From the NCBI GenBank assembly GCA_035530655.1, contig DATKUK010000017.1:62001-126000 (forward strand): a stretch of DNA of 64,000 bases. Reading direction: 5' to 3'. Shown one piece after another: positions 24,956-34,158 of this stretch. This stretch comes from DATKUK01 sp035530655. GTDB taxonomy: Bacteria; Planctomycetota; Phycisphaerae; UBA1845; DATKUK01. The notes beneath the pieces were generated by a model, which saw only the letters and a list, made by a program, of their open reading frames with translations, was not told the DNA's origin and did not search any database. Numbering within the stretch: the first letter of the stretch is position 1; each line of letters begins with the position of its first letter. The translations under genes were made by a program, and so were the position numbers.

Positions 24956-26146
24956 ATGTATGAAATAGGTGACCGGGAAATCGCTGCGGTGGCGAGGGTC
25001 GTTCGGCGGGGCGAGCTGTTTCGCTACGGCGACCCGCGTCGCGGCCACGGCAACGAGGTCGTCAAGTTCGAAAAGGAGTGGGCCCGCAAGATCGGCACGC
25101 GCTACTGCGTAGCCACCACGTCGGGCAGCGCTTCGCTGGTATGCGCCCTGGCCGGCTGGGGCGTCGGGCCGGGCGACGAGGTGATCGTACCGGGCTACAC
25201 GTTCATCGCCACAGCCCTGGCCGTCACCGCCGTCGGCGCCATTCCTGTCATCGTCGATATTGACGAATCGTGTACGATCGACCCAACGGCTATCGAGTCG
25301 GCCGTGACGCGTCGTACGCGGGCCGTCATCCCCGTACACATGATGGGCATGCCCTGCGACATGCGGCGCATCATGGCCATCGCCCGCCGCAGGCGACTGC
25401 TGGTCATCGAGGACGCCTGCCAAGCCGTCGGCGGCTCGTACCGCGGCAGGCGACTGGGCAGCATCGGCGACGCGGGGGCGTTCAGCTTCAACCACTACAA
25501 GATCATCACCTGCGGCGAAGGCGGCGCGGTGATGACCGACCGTAAGGACGTCTACGAACGCGCCTTCATGCAGCACGATGGGAGTTGCGGCCTGTGGCCC
25601 GAGGTGGGCAGGATGGGCGTGCAGCCTTTCGCCGGCGGGTGTGTCCGCAGCAACGAGATCTCGGCCGCCATCCTCAGAGTGCAGGTCCATCGGCTCGACG
25701 GCATCCTGCGCAGGCTGCGGGCTATGCGGCGGCAGATCGTCGACGGGTTCGAGGCGACCGACAAGGTGTGGCTGGCCCCGTCCAACGATCCACAGGGCGA
25801 CTGCGGCGTGCAGGTGCTCCTGACCACCGATAGCGAGCAGACCACGCGCCGCCTGCTTGCGGCGCTATCGCAAAAAGTCTCCGCCAGCGCGCCCGCTGAT
25901 TCCGGGCGGCATATCTATTCCAACTGGCGGCCCATCCTCGAAAGGCGCGGCTCGCACCACCGTCACTTCGATCCGTTCCGCCTGCCACAGAATCGCGCCG
26001 GCAAGGTACGCTACTCGCGGCGGATGCTGCCTCGTACGAATGAGATTCTCTCTCGCTCCGTCATGATTTCGTGTGACGTAAACAAGACCCGCGCCGAGAT
26101 CCACCCAATCGTGGACCGATTGAATCAGGCCGTCGCCAAACTGTGA
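24956..26146 (+). CDS. DegT/DnrJ/EryC1/StrS-family PLP-dependent sugar aminotransferase
   Basis: A 396-residue aspartate-aminotransferase-fold enzyme that would transfer an amino group to a nucleotide-linked or cyclitol ketone. Visible marks are TTSGSASLVCAL (phosphate-binding region), GDEVIVPGYTFIATALAV, the PLP-ring aspartate in LVIEDACQAVGG, and the Schiff-base lysine in FSFNHYKIITCGEGGAV. GGAGGG is 7 bases before the ATG at 24956; the frame from 24875 is longer but unsupported. A polysaccharide deacetylase follows 37 bases later, so the pair probably serves surface-sugar or cell-wall carbohydrate metabolism. Confidence 0.9.
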   Translation: MYEIGDREIAAVARVVRRGELFRYGDPRRGHGNEVVKFEKEWARKIGTRYCVATTSGSASLVCALAGWGVGPGDEVIVPGYTFIATALAVTAVGAIPVIVDIDESCTIDPTAIESAVTRRTRAVIPVHMMGMPCDMRRIMAIARRRRLLVIEDACQAVGGSYRGRRLGSIGDAGAFSFNHYKIITCGEGGAVMTDRKDVYERAFMQHDGSCGLWPEVGRMGVQPFAGGCVRSNEISAAILRVQVHRLDGILRRLRAMRRQIVDGFEATDKVWLAPSNDPQGDCGVQVLLTTDSEQTTRRLLAALSQKVSASAPADSGRHIYSNWRPILERRGSHHRHFDPFRLPQNRAGKVRYSRRMLPRTNEILSRSVMISCDVNKTRAEIHPIVDRLNQAVAKL

Positions 26147-26183
26147 CGGCTCGCCTACCGAATCTGGCCGGAGTACTGCAACC

Positions 26184-27041
26184 ATGCCGGGAACGATTCT
26201 AATGGGCTACGACGTCGAGACGGCTTCAGCCAGCAGCGCCGGTTTTCTCCAGGGCGCAGGCCGCATGCACCGCGAGCTGGACGTGCCGTGGACCATCTTC
26301 GTAACGGGCAAGACGCTCGAGACCCGCACGGAAGACTTGCGGGCAGCCGGCAACGACGAACGGCTGGAGATCGCCCAGCACACGTACGACCACACCTTGC
26401 TCAAGTCGGTGTTCATGGACCCACGCGACGGCCGACCGTGCCCGCATGGCGGCGGCCAGACGTACTTCCAGCCGGGCGGATCGCTTCAGCAGATCGAGCA
26501 GGAAGTCCGTACCACTCAGGACCTGATCCAGCAATTGCTGGGCCGGGCGTGTCTGGGGTTGACCGGGCCGTGGGGGTATTACCGTGGTCTGCTCGATCGA
26601 CCCGATTTGCTCGACATCCTTCATCGTTGCGGCATCCGTTACCTGCGCACGTACGCCCGCGACTACCGCGATTGCCAGCCCACCCCGTTCGACGTCCAGC
26701 CGTTCGTCTACGACCAGCAGGGATATCCGCAGATGCTCGAAATCGGCGTTCAGGGATACCAGGACGACTTTTACTGGCAGCGGTTCGACGACCGCCGACA
26801 CGGCCCGACCTATCTGGATTACCTGTTGGCCATGCTCGACAAGGTCCACGAACAGGATCTTGTGTGGTCGGTGTGCAGCCACGATCACCGTACCGAGACG
26901 GTCGAGCAGTTCGAGCAGACCAAGGGCGTCTGGCTGCAACCGTTCCTTCGGGCGGCGTTGGATCGTGGTCTGCGATTCATGAAATGCGGCGATTACTACC
27001 GATCGCGTGTGAGTGGGGGCGACCGACCCGCCGACGCCTGA
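26184..27041 (+). CDS. Polysaccharide deacetylase family protein (NodB-like)
   Basis: A 285-residue cytoplasmic-looking carbohydrate esterase. The NodB-type metal site shows as the acidic strand MGYDVETAS near the N-terminus and the H-x3-H motif QHTYDHT at about 71-77. TGPWGYYRGL at about 128 matches the third conserved block (R-P-x-G-x-x). It ends with VCSHDHRTE and a C-terminal strand. The lack of a signal peptide is compatible with action on a soluble sugar precursor. It is translated from the same strand as the DegT gene, 37 bases downstream, and very likely from the same operon. Confidence 0.82.
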   Translation: MPGTILMGYDVETASASSAGFLQGAGRMHRELDVPWTIFVTGKTLETRTEDLRAAGNDERLEIAQHTYDHTLLKSVFMDPRDGRPCPHGGGQTYFQPGGSLQQIEQEVRTTQDLIQQLLGRACLGLTGPWGYYRGLLDRPDLLDILHRCGIRYLRTYARDYRDCQPTPFDVQPFVYDQQGYPQMLEIGVQGYQDDFYWQRFDDRRHGPTYLDYLLAMLDKVHEQDLVWSVCSHDHRTETVEQFEQTKGVWLQPFLRAALDRGLRFMKCGDYYRSRVSGGDRPADA

Positions 27042-27692
27042 CTCGGCGGCGCCGGCCAAGCCGTGAACGGGTATGGTCGCAAGTCACGGTCGCACGGCGG
27101 AAGTAGTAACCGGGTTGCCATCTACTGCTTGCCCTCGCAGTTATCGCAAACACTCTGCTCAATCGCGTACCCCGTGGGTGGGTCAGATTTCACCTAATGC
27201 CGGCCGCGCCGGACCGATTCGCCGTAGGCGCTTTGGCGACGGTCAAACGGAGGCGGTAGTCGACATTTACGCCGCGCCCCGGTCGACCCAACGGGGTATA
27301 ATTGTAATGATGGGCGGCGATTGAGCGGCGCGATGGCGCTATGGGGAACCGCGAGGCGACGTACGGAAGCGTCCGCCTCTTGCACCCCGTGGCCGCATAA
27401 TGCGGCGTACAAGCAGAAGTCGCCGATTCCCCATTCAGGCGGGAGGTGTCGGTGTGGTGTCTGCAAGGGCTGAGCGTGGGTCGTCCGTCCTCGTCACGAT
27501 CGCCCACGCGCCGCAGTCAGTTCCCCCTCGCCCAGCTCATGCGGTAGGGACTCACAAATCTTTTACGATCATCTTACCTGCGGCTGACCACCTGTCGCGA
27601 CCTTTTCCGTATCATTCTGACAGGCGAGGTCTGCCGTCTCATGAGAGTCGCAAACGACGGGCACGCCGAAGCTCGCTGCAAAGGAGAAGGTC
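27042..27692. other. Gene-free spacer
   Basis: 651 bases upstream of the beta-helix gene with no supported gene. A stretch TATAATTG at 27297-27304 could be a -10 box, but without a convincing -35 I do not call a promoter. AAGGAG for the next gene lies at 27678-27690. Confidence 0.4.
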
Positions 27693-29723
27693 ATGATACG
27701 CCGAGGACGTCGATTCGCCATTGGGGCGGGAGGTGGTGGCATGGTATTCGGGAAGGCTGTGCGCAGGTGGTCGGTCATCGTCCTTGTTCTGGGCGTGACG
27801 ATGCAGACTTATGGGCAAGCCCTCATCCACGTGGACGACGACGCCCCGCCCGGCGGCAACGGACGAAACTGGCAGACGGCTTACCGAAACCTCCAGGACG
27901 CGTTGGACCGGGCTGCTGCGTGCGCCGGTGTAGCCAGGGAGATTCGCGTTGCAGCCGGTGTGTATCGCCCGTCGACGACGACCGATCCTGCCGACCCACG
28001 GACGGCCACGTTCCGGCTGGTCGACGGCGTGGCGATGAAGGGCGGCTACGCCGGTCTGGCCGCTCCGAAACACCCGAACTGGCGGAACCCCGCGCTGCAC
28101 GTGTCGACCCTGAGCGGGGATATCCACCGCCCCCACGACCACGTCGACAACGCATACCACGTGATTACCGCCATTGGAGTCGGCCGCACAGCCCGCGTCA
28201 GCGGCTTCGTGATCACACGCGGCCGAGCCGACGGCGCTGATTTCCCACACGGACACGGAGCCGGCTTGTGGATCCAAAACGCCAGTCCAACGGTCGAAAA
28301 ATGCTTGTTTGTCGCGAATGAGGCCCTCGGCAAGTACGCCGCTGGAGGCGCCATGGCGTGCACGGGAAGCTCGTCGCCGACCATCGTCAAGTGCGTCTTC
28401 CGGCGCAACCGGGCCGATCACTGGGGTGGCGCACTCTACTGCTGGGGCAAGGGCGCGGCTGTGTCTTTCTCCGATTCCACGTTCGAAGGCAACACCGGTG
28501 ATTTTGGAGGCGCGATCACCTGCTATTACGACGCCTCAATAGCCCTCAAGTCCTGTGCGATCGTCGGCAACTCGGCGCGATACGGCGGCGGGGCGCGGAT
28601 CGCCCATCGTTGTCAGGCTACGCTCCAGAACGTCGTGGTCGTCGCCAACACCGCCCGCGCCGACGGTGGCGGCATATCCATCTGGGCGGACAATACCGGC
28701 ACCATCAGCAACTCGGTCATCGTGGGCAATTCCGCCCCTACAGGGGGAGGCATTTTCTGCGCAGCAAGGACGCGACTTACCTTGAGCAACTGCACGCTTC
28801 AATGGAACAAGGCCACCTCCGGCGACGCGGTGTTTCTAAACGACAATGCCCACCTGCGAATCGCCAACTGCATATTTCATCAGAACGGCAACTTCGCCGT
28901 GTACTCGCCCGATGCGCAGCGCCAACTCCAGGTTACCCACAGTCTGTTCGGCCGCCACCATGACGGAGTCTTCCACGCCGGCCCTGATGAGACCTACCCC
29001 ACCGCGGCCGCCGCAGACGAGGCGCTGTCTGCCTGGCAAAACAACTGCGATGGCGATCCCGGCTTCGTCGCCCTGCCGACGGGGACGTGGACGCTGCAAC
29101 CCGTATACGACCCTGCAAGCAACCGCACCTGGTTGGTCAACGCCAGTGCCACTTTTGATCCGGACGGCCTAGTCGGTATGGTCATCAGGCCAAGCCGCAA
29201 CCATGCTGGGCTGTCTCTCGTTGCGGCCAACACGGAAACGGCCATCCAGGCCATTGGCGATCTCACGCACCACACCGCCGCCGGCAACCAGTATGCGCTG
29301 CTCGACTATCACTTGGCGGCAGCGTCTGCTTGTATCGACGCCGGTGACCCGGAAATCGACTATAGCGGACAGACCGACATCGACGATGCCGGTCGCGTGG
29401 TGAATCGGCGGGCGGATGTGGGCGCCGACGAGTTCGCCCTGCCACGCGGCCTTGCCGCTGGGCGGGATTCGCCCTGCGACGACGCAGCGGCTAAGCAAGG
29501 AGCCGACGCAGCAGGGGGATTCGGCACCCAACTCGATGATCGGTCGGCAGAGGAGAAGGGCATAACTGGTAGAAGGCATGGCGTCGCGCCGGTCGCCATC
29601 CAACGGCTGCATGCGATCATCCGCCAAAAGGCGGCCGAGATCGCCGAATTGAGGCGCCGCGTCTCAGCGATCGAGGCAAGATCGGCCGGCCCGACTAGCC
29701 GTCAGCAAACAACGGACCGATGA
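27693..29723 (+). CDS. Secreted right-handed parallel beta-helix protein with C-terminal coiled coil
   Basis: A 676-residue exported protein. Signal: WSVIVLVLGVTMQTYGQA at about 26-43. The segment LIHVDDDAPPGGNGRNWQTA, then YRNLQDALDRAAA, is typical of planctomycete Pmp-like/Choice-of-anchor proteins. Repeats such as SPTIVKCVFRRNRADHWGGA, SFSDSTFEGNTGDFGGAI and ISNSVIVGNSAPTGGGI form rungs of a pectate-lyase-like beta-helix. The end of the helix has CIDAGDPEIDYSGQTDIDDA and VNRRADVGADEF. The last 50 residues are a short coiled coil (IIRQKAAEIAELRRRVSAIE). It is probably a surface or matrix protein, not a known enzyme. AAGGAG is a good ribosome site. Confidence 0.82.
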   Translation: MIRRGRRFAIGAGGGGMVFGKAVRRWSVIVLVLGVTMQTYGQALIHVDDDAPPGGNGRNWQTAYRNLQDALDRAAACAGVAREIRVAAGVYRPSTTTDPADPRTATFRLVDGVAMKGGYAGLAAPKHPNWRNPALHVSTLSGDIHRPHDHVDNAYHVITAIGVGRTARVSGFVITRGRADGADFPHGHGAGLWIQNASPTVEKCLFVANEALGKYAAGGAMACTGSSSPTIVKCVFRRNRADHWGGALYCWGKGAAVSFSDSTFEGNTGDFGGAITCYYDASIALKSCAIVGNSARYGGGARIAHRCQATLQNVVVVANTARADGGGISIWADNTGTISNSVIVGNSAPTGGGIFCAARTRLTLSNCTLQWNKATSGDAVFLNDNAHLRIANCIFHQNGNFAVYSPDAQRQLQVTHSLFGRHHDGVFHAGPDETYPTAAAADEALSAWQNNCDGDPGFVALPTGTWTLQPVYDPASNRTWLVNASATFDPDGLVGMVIRPSRNHAGLSLVAANTETAIQAIGDLTHHTAAGNQYALLDYHLAAASACIDAGDPEIDYSGQTDIDDAGRVVNRRADVGADEFALPRGLAAGRDSPCDDAAAKQGADAAGGFGTQLDDRSAEEKGITGRRHGVAPVAIQRLHAIIRQKAAEIAELRRRVSAIEARSAGPTSRQQTTDR

Positions 29724-29734
29724 CCGGCCATACA

Positions 29735-30415
29735 CTAGCAGCGTCGGCGTTTTGTCGACGCGCGACGCGACGACGCCCACCACAGCAGCGCCGATGCCAA
29801 CAGCACACCCGACGCCGGCTCCGGCGTTACGAACAGGTACCCGTCGCCGTTGGGGAACACGTCGGACGTCATCTGAGAGCTATCGTAGAAGTAGGCGGCG
29901 AACGCGGCGTACCCTCCCTGGTCGCCGGCGGCCAACGGACCCGGCAAATCAGATACCGGTATCGTGATGGTCACCAACTCATCGGCGAACACGACGGGCA
30001 CGTAAACGCTGTCAACCGGGCTGCCGGCCGCGTCGAACAACGGCGCCGAGCCGCCCATCACCTGGGACAAGTCGACATACGCCTCGATCCCAAGCAGGCT
30101 GGCGAACCCGCTGAAGGACGATTTCAGGGAGTTGCCCGGGTCGACCGGCGGAACGTCGAGGTCGATGTCCACATACCCCATGAGCCGCTGGTCAAAGTGG
30201 CCGTAGTCGTCGGCGGGGTACACCGGCTCGGCGAACAGGAATTCGAACCGCATCTCGCCCAACCCGAAATCGACGAAGGCGTTGCCCTGCCTCAGGTCGG
30301 GCAATGTCCCACCGGCGGCGCTGTTCGGGTCGCCGACAGGATAAACATCTCCGACAGGATCTGTCGCAGATACGGCCGATGCAGCCAGACAGCATAACAA
30401 GACGTGAACACTCAT
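29735..30415 (-). CDS. Exported protein with PEP-CTERM-like anchor
   Basis: A 226-residue protein with signal peptide MSVHVLLCCLAASAVSA. A soluble beta-rich domain follows, with YPADDYGHFDQRLMGYVDID, a dockerin-like or cohesin-like pattern that I cannot assign. The C-terminus TPEPASGVLLASALLWWASS then RRASTKRRR is a PEP-CTERM-like sorting signal: PEP motif, hydrophobic helix, Arg cluster. It lies 64 bases downstream of a prepilin gene in the ECF-sigma operon and may be part of the same regulon. AGGAG is 6 bases before the ATG. Confidence 0.78.
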   Translation of the reverse strand: MSVHVLLCCLAASAVSATDPVGDVYPVGDPNSAAGGTLPDLRQGNAFVDFGLGEMRFEFLFAEPVYPADDYGHFDQRLMGYVDIDLDVPPVDPGNSLKSSFSGFASLLGIEAYVDLSQVMGGSAPLFDAAGSPVDSVYVPVVFADELVTITIPVSDLPGPLAAGDQGGYAAFAAYFYDSSQMTSDVFPNGDGYLFVTPEPASGVLLASALLWWASSRRASTKRRRC

Positions 30416-30479
30416 CTCTCTCTCCTCCGCTTCGGATGTGACCGGGAGCTACACTCCCTCTCCGGCTCTGAGTATACCA

Positions 30480-31271
30480 CTACCTGAGGCTCTTTGGAAG
30501 CCAAACCTGCGAATTTGCCAAATCGGCGTTATTCAGCCGGCCACCCCCCCGCCAGGCCAACTGCTCACCTTTGGCCCACTGGACGCTGCCGTCAAAGTAG
30601 CCCGCGTTCAGGCCGTGGACGGGGCGCAGCGTGGGGGCCCAGTATCGCGACGAGGCCACGTATTGCGTGGCCACCGCATCATCCGGGCTGGCGGCCACGT
30701 AGGCCGTCCTGGGCGCGTCAAACCCCTGCCGGATGTGGTTGAAGCCGCTCAGCCACCCGCCGTCTTCGTACATGGTCCAGGTCATGTCCACGATGGCCTC
30801 GGCGGCAGGCGGCGCCATCCCCAGCTTCTTGTAACCCTTTACGGGATAACTATTTGCGGCTCGCCATAGGAAGAGGTAGTTCGAGTGGACAGCCTCTGTG
30901 GCCGCGTCGACGCCGTCGTAGGTCCCCAGGCGAGGCCCGGGGCAGTTGAGGGCGTCCTCGCCCACGTACGGGCCCAGGATCGCCGGCAGATCGTAGTCGA
31001 GTTCGCGGTAGTACAAGGTGTTGGCCGACAGGTCCAGCCGGTCATGGGAATCGTCCAGGGTCTGCACGCCCGGCGGAAGCCAGTCGTCGTTGGAATCGGC
31101 GTAAAAAACCAGCGCCAGGCAGATGCTCCGCAGGTTGCTGGCACAGACCACCCGTTTGGCCGCCTGCCGGCCGCTGGCCAGCGAGGGCACGATAATCCCT
31201 ATCAGCAGGGCAATGATCCCCGTCACCACCAACAGCTCAATCAGTGTAAAGCCCTTGCGCCGCGTACTCAC
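30480..31271 (-). CDS. Prepilin-type N-terminal methylation protein in ECF-sigma operon
   Basis: A 263-residue prepilin-like protein with a short leader MSTRRKG and the canonical FTLIELLVVTGIIALLIGII segment, then ASNLRSICLALVFYADSNDD. Near the end, PVHGLNAGYFDGSVQWAKGE is the H-x-G-x...DG block of H-X9-DG families. GTG 31271 overlaps the stop of the anti-sigma gene by 4 bases (GTGA), so it is translationally coupled to a regulator pair. This fits a surface-structure operon controlled by its own ECF factor. Confidence 0.88.
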   Translation of the reverse strand: MSTRRKGFTLIELLVVTGIIALLIGIIVPSLASGRQAAKRVVCASNLRSICLALVFYADSNDDWLPPGVQTLDDSHDRLDLSANTLYYRELDYDLPAILGPYVGEDALNCPGPRLGTYDGVDAATEAVHSNYLFLWRAANSYPVKGYKKLGMAPPAAEAIVDMTWTMYEDGGWLSGFNHIRQGFDAPRTAYVAASPDDAVATQYVASSRYWAPTLRPVHGLNAGYFDGSVQWAKGEQLAWRGGGRLNNADLANSQVWLPKSLR

Positions 31272-32059
31272 TGCTCCGGTCCGTCGGATTCAGTCAGACT
31301 CGACCTGCCCAGGTCAAGCCTTACGGTGGTCCCAGCCTCCACCGTCTGCCGCTGGCCACCGGCGACCACCACGCTCGTGCCGCTCTGCTGCGCGAGTTCT
31401 ATGTACTCTGTGAATGTACGAAGTTGCGCAATCGAGTTGGGGCGGCTCACAACAGAATACGCCGTGTCTCCCAGGCGAAGGGTCACGTCGGCAAACGCCT
31501 GGAACGTCACCCGACCGGAGATCCACCGTACTTCGCTTGCTCTCCGGCCGATCTTCACCTCGCCCCCTTTGGATAATCTCATCTGGAAAACGCCGGGCAC
31601 GTCGATGTCGGCCTCGCCCTCCCAAGGTGCTCGCACCGCCTCCTCAAGTCGTAATACCGCCGATCTCTTACCCAATCGCAGGTTTTCTGGTACATCGTAC
31701 CGCACCGTGCCGATCACGCCGGCAGCAGGCCACGCCACCCAGATCGCCAGCGCCGCTGCCGCCGCTAAAGCCCCGCCCACCGCGGCAAAGACCGGTCGGC
31801 GAAACACAGCGCGCGCCCTGCGCGGTTCGTGACCGTTCACTTTGGTGCGCAGAATCGCCTTGAGGGCCTGCTTGCCCGACTCGATGCGCTCGGCGCCGGG
31901 CCCGATCAGTCGATCCACCTCAACCAGCGTGCGATCGACACGATCCATGGCGTCGAGCAGCGCCCGGTCGGCGGCCTCTTCCGTCAACGACGCCCGCATG
32001 CGCGTCGCTTCGTCGTTGCCCAACTCACCGTCATGTAACTGCACCAGTTTGTCGTTCAT
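31268..32059 (-). CDS. FecR-like membrane anti-sigma factor
   Basis: A 263-residue protein with an N-terminal cytoplasmic helix bundle (MNDKLVQLHDGELGNDEATR and on to about residue 80), one transmembrane segment (about 93-113, FAAVGGALAAAAALAIWVAW), and a periplasmic FecR-like beta domain (SGRVTFQAFADVTLRLGDTA to SVVVAGGQRQTVEAGTTVRL). It would hold the sigma factor encoded just upstream. ATG 32059 overlaps the sigma stop by one base (TGATG). The ECF-anti-sigma-prepilin arrangement suggests regulated envelope protein synthesis. Confidence 0.82.
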   Translation of the reverse strand: MNDKLVQLHDGELGNDEATRMRASLTEEAADRALLDAMDRVDRTLVEVDRLIGPGAERIESGKQALKAILRTKVNGHEPRRARAVFRRPVFAAVGGALAAAAALAIWVAWPAAGVIGTVRYDVPENLRLGKRSAVLRLEEAVRAPWEGEADIDVPGVFQMRLSKGGEVKIGRRASEVRWISGRVTFQAFADVTLRLGDTAYSVVSRPNSIAQLRTFTEYIELAQQSGTSVVVAGGQRQTVEAGTTVRLDLGRSSLTESDGPEQ

Positions 32060-32640
32060 CACCCCGTCTCCGCATGGGCCCTGTGGCCGTTGCTCAAGGC
32101 CTGACGCAAGCGCGCCACCGCCCTGAGCCGCCACTTGGCCACGGTGTCGCGCGGTACCGCCATCAACTCGGCCGCCTCACGATACGACAAACCCTCCAGC
32201 ACAATCAAGACCAAAGCTGCCCGATGATTGTCCGGCATGTCCAGCAGCGATGCGTAGACCCGCTCGAGATCCTCCCGCGAGCAGACAAAATCCAGGGCCC
32301 CCGGATCCTGCGCGGGCAGGCGCTCCAGCGCCTTACAATCGACGGTCTGCGCGTCCCGGGTCCGCTGCGAGTGCCGCCACGCGTTGTAGGCAGACCGCAT
32401 GACATACGCGCGCTCGGCCGATTCGCCGCCCAGCTCCCGCCAGCTCTGCAGAAGTCCCGTGAACGTCAGTTGGGTAAGCTCCTCACCAGCCGACACCGAT
32501 CCGGTGAGCCTGGTCAGCAGCCGTAGGACGGGGGCATAGTGTACATCGACCAGCCGTTCCAGCTTGGCCGTTCGCGTTGGTGAGTCAACGCCAACTTGAT
32601 CGGAACTTTTTTGCAGCACTACCTGTCCCCGACCAGCCAT
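32059..32640 (-). CDS. ECF-type RNA polymerase sigma factor
   Basis: A 193-residue sigma factor with region 2 (about 20-85; YAPVLRLLTRLTG and FTGLLQSWRELGG-like core) and region 4 (about 130-185) with the HTH EGLSYREAAELMAVPRDTVAKW. It lacks other domains, as ECF factors do. ATG 32640 is preferred; the frame could start at 32685. It is followed by its probable anti-sigma factor with a one-base overlap. The intergenic region to the divergent gene at 32800 presumably holds its own promoter, which I cannot define. Confidence 0.88.
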   Translation of the reverse strand: MAGRGQVVLQKSSDQVGVDSPTRTAKLERLVDVHYAPVLRLLTRLTGSVSAGEELTQLTFTGLLQSWRELGGESAERAYVMRSAYNAWRHSQRTRDAQTVDCKALERLPAQDPGALDFVCSREDLERVYASLLDMPDNHRAALVLIVLEGLSYREAAELMAVPRDTVAKWRLRAVARLRQALSNGHRAHAETG

Positions 32641-32799
32641 CTGCGAACTTATTACTAGAGGTGGACAAGGCAAATGCTGGCCCAAGGCCTTAGCTTAGCC
32701 GCCGATACGACAATGTACAAGGGCTAATTTCGGCGGCGGGTACGGGGCACAGCCGAAGGGGAAGTTGAGTCTTGCGCCGGGAGTGCGCGGGCGCAAGTT

Positions 32800-34146
32800 T
32801 TGGTGCGCACGAGCTTTATGGAGAGGACGGCGGCCATGGCTGCTAGATGTGTTTCCGGTTTGATCTGCCTGATGGTGGTTCTGACAGCCGCCCGGTCCGC
32901 GGTCGCAGATGTCACCGTGCAGGCCAGTGCGACCGGGGTGCAGAAAGGCGGCGACATTACATTCACAGCCACCGCCGATGAGTCCGACCCGGTCGTCAAG
33001 GTCACGTTTACTTACGAAGGAACTACCGCCAGCGACGAGGACACCACCTCGCCCTACCAGGTTACCCGGGCCATGGACTGGACTACCCTCCAGGACCTGG
33101 CGGTGACGGCCACCTTCGACTTCCAGAACATAACCGACCAGCAGGGCACGGTCGAGGTCGACGTGGTCGACATCACGCTGCTCGGTCCCGCTACGCCTAC
33201 ACGGATGACCACAGCCTGCTGGCTCGCCAGGACCAGCCCCACGGGTCTGTCGGTCTCCACGTGGTCGTGGCTATATGACAACGACCTGCTCGACGTAACG
33301 TGGGACGACACCGCCAACAGCGACTACCTCAGTCCGTGGCTGGGCACAGTCGTGATTTCGGGCACCATCCAGACAAGCGCGACCATCCTCGGGGTCGCCT
33401 GCACCAAGAGCATGAACATCAACGTTAAGCCCCGCCCTTATACCACCTGGACCATGCCGCTGGCCTGCGTGGAGGACAACGAGGCCACATGGGGCCTTCC
33501 GCCAATCGACCAGGATATCAGTTTCGGTAGGATCGAGGACCGGGAAAGCAATACAACGCGGATCATCGTGCCTCAAGGCACCGACGAGAATTGGGCTGAC
33601 GGCGTGACGCTGTCGCAGGTGTCCAGCGGGCCCAATGCGGGTCTGTGGTATGTGCGGTTCAACACGCTCGAGATCGACATGGAGACGGTCATCAACCAGC
33701 ACATCAAGGCTGACGCCCCGCCTCCCGACGTGGGAGAGGACAACTTCTTCGACCACAACAACGGCCTCTACGGCGGCTGCATCGCAAACGATATGGCCGA
33801 CTTCGTCCAGGCCGTCAAGAACCACGAGTATCGCGGCACGCCTCCCACCGAAAAGAGCTTGGAGGGCCACTTCGGGCGCATCGAGCACGAATTCGATCAG
33901 ATGGGGGATCCTCTCCCCACGATTGAAGCGCTGCTGGCAACCAGCGAATCGGCATTGTTGACTGCCATAAATGATGAGTTGGGCAATGTTGAGGCGTTCC
34001 TGTGGATGTTCACCGGCCACGGGGCTTGGTCCCAGGCCGGCCCGAACTGGGGCGGCACGGGTTCGTTGGGCAGCGGCAAGCACGATCGCTATAACCTCCA
34101 AGGCGGCTATACCAGTGGGTGCGAGTGGGGCCCGGATTGGTTCTAG
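32800..34146 (+). CDS. Exported protein of unknown function
   Basis: A 448-residue protein with a signal segment (AARCVSGLICLMVVLTAARSAVA, about 14-36). The mature part begins with DVTVQASATGVQKGGDITFTA, a beta-sandwich pattern like bacterial Ig domains. A globular region follows, without cysteine motifs except isolated Cys. The last part (DDNFFDHNNGLYGGCIANDMADF-like, then GHFGRIEHEFDQMGD) could contain a catalytic or binding site, but no known one is recognisable. It is divergent from the ECF operon and followed 12 bases later by a HEAT-like protein. Start codon 32800 is a GTG; ATG 32818 and 32836 are alternatives. Confidence 0.6.
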   Translation: MVRTSFMERTAAMAARCVSGLICLMVVLTAARSAVADVTVQASATGVQKGGDITFTATADESDPVVKVTFTYEGTTASDEDTTSPYQVTRAMDWTTLQDLAVTATFDFQNITDQQGTVEVDVVDITLLGPATPTRMTTACWLARTSPTGLSVSTWSWLYDNDLLDVTWDDTANSDYLSPWLGTVVISGTIQTSATILGVACTKSMNINVKPRPYTTWTMPLACVEDNEATWGLPPIDQDISFGRIEDRESNTTRIIVPQGTDENWADGVTLSQVSSGPNAGLWYVRFNTLEIDMETVINQHIKADAPPPDVGEDNFFDHNNGLYGGCIANDMADFVQAVKNHEYRGTPPTEKSLEGHFGRIEHEFDQMGDPLPTIEALLATSESALLTAINDELGNVEAFLWMFTGHGAWSQAGPNWGGTGSLGSGKHDRYNLQGGYTSGCEWGPDWF

Positions 34147-34158
34147 GGACGCTGTGCT

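Noticed and set aside
24683..25690. N-terminal extension of the URO-D-like frame
   Set aside because: It is opposite the DegT gene and has no conserved content; ATG 24682 has a good ribosome site.
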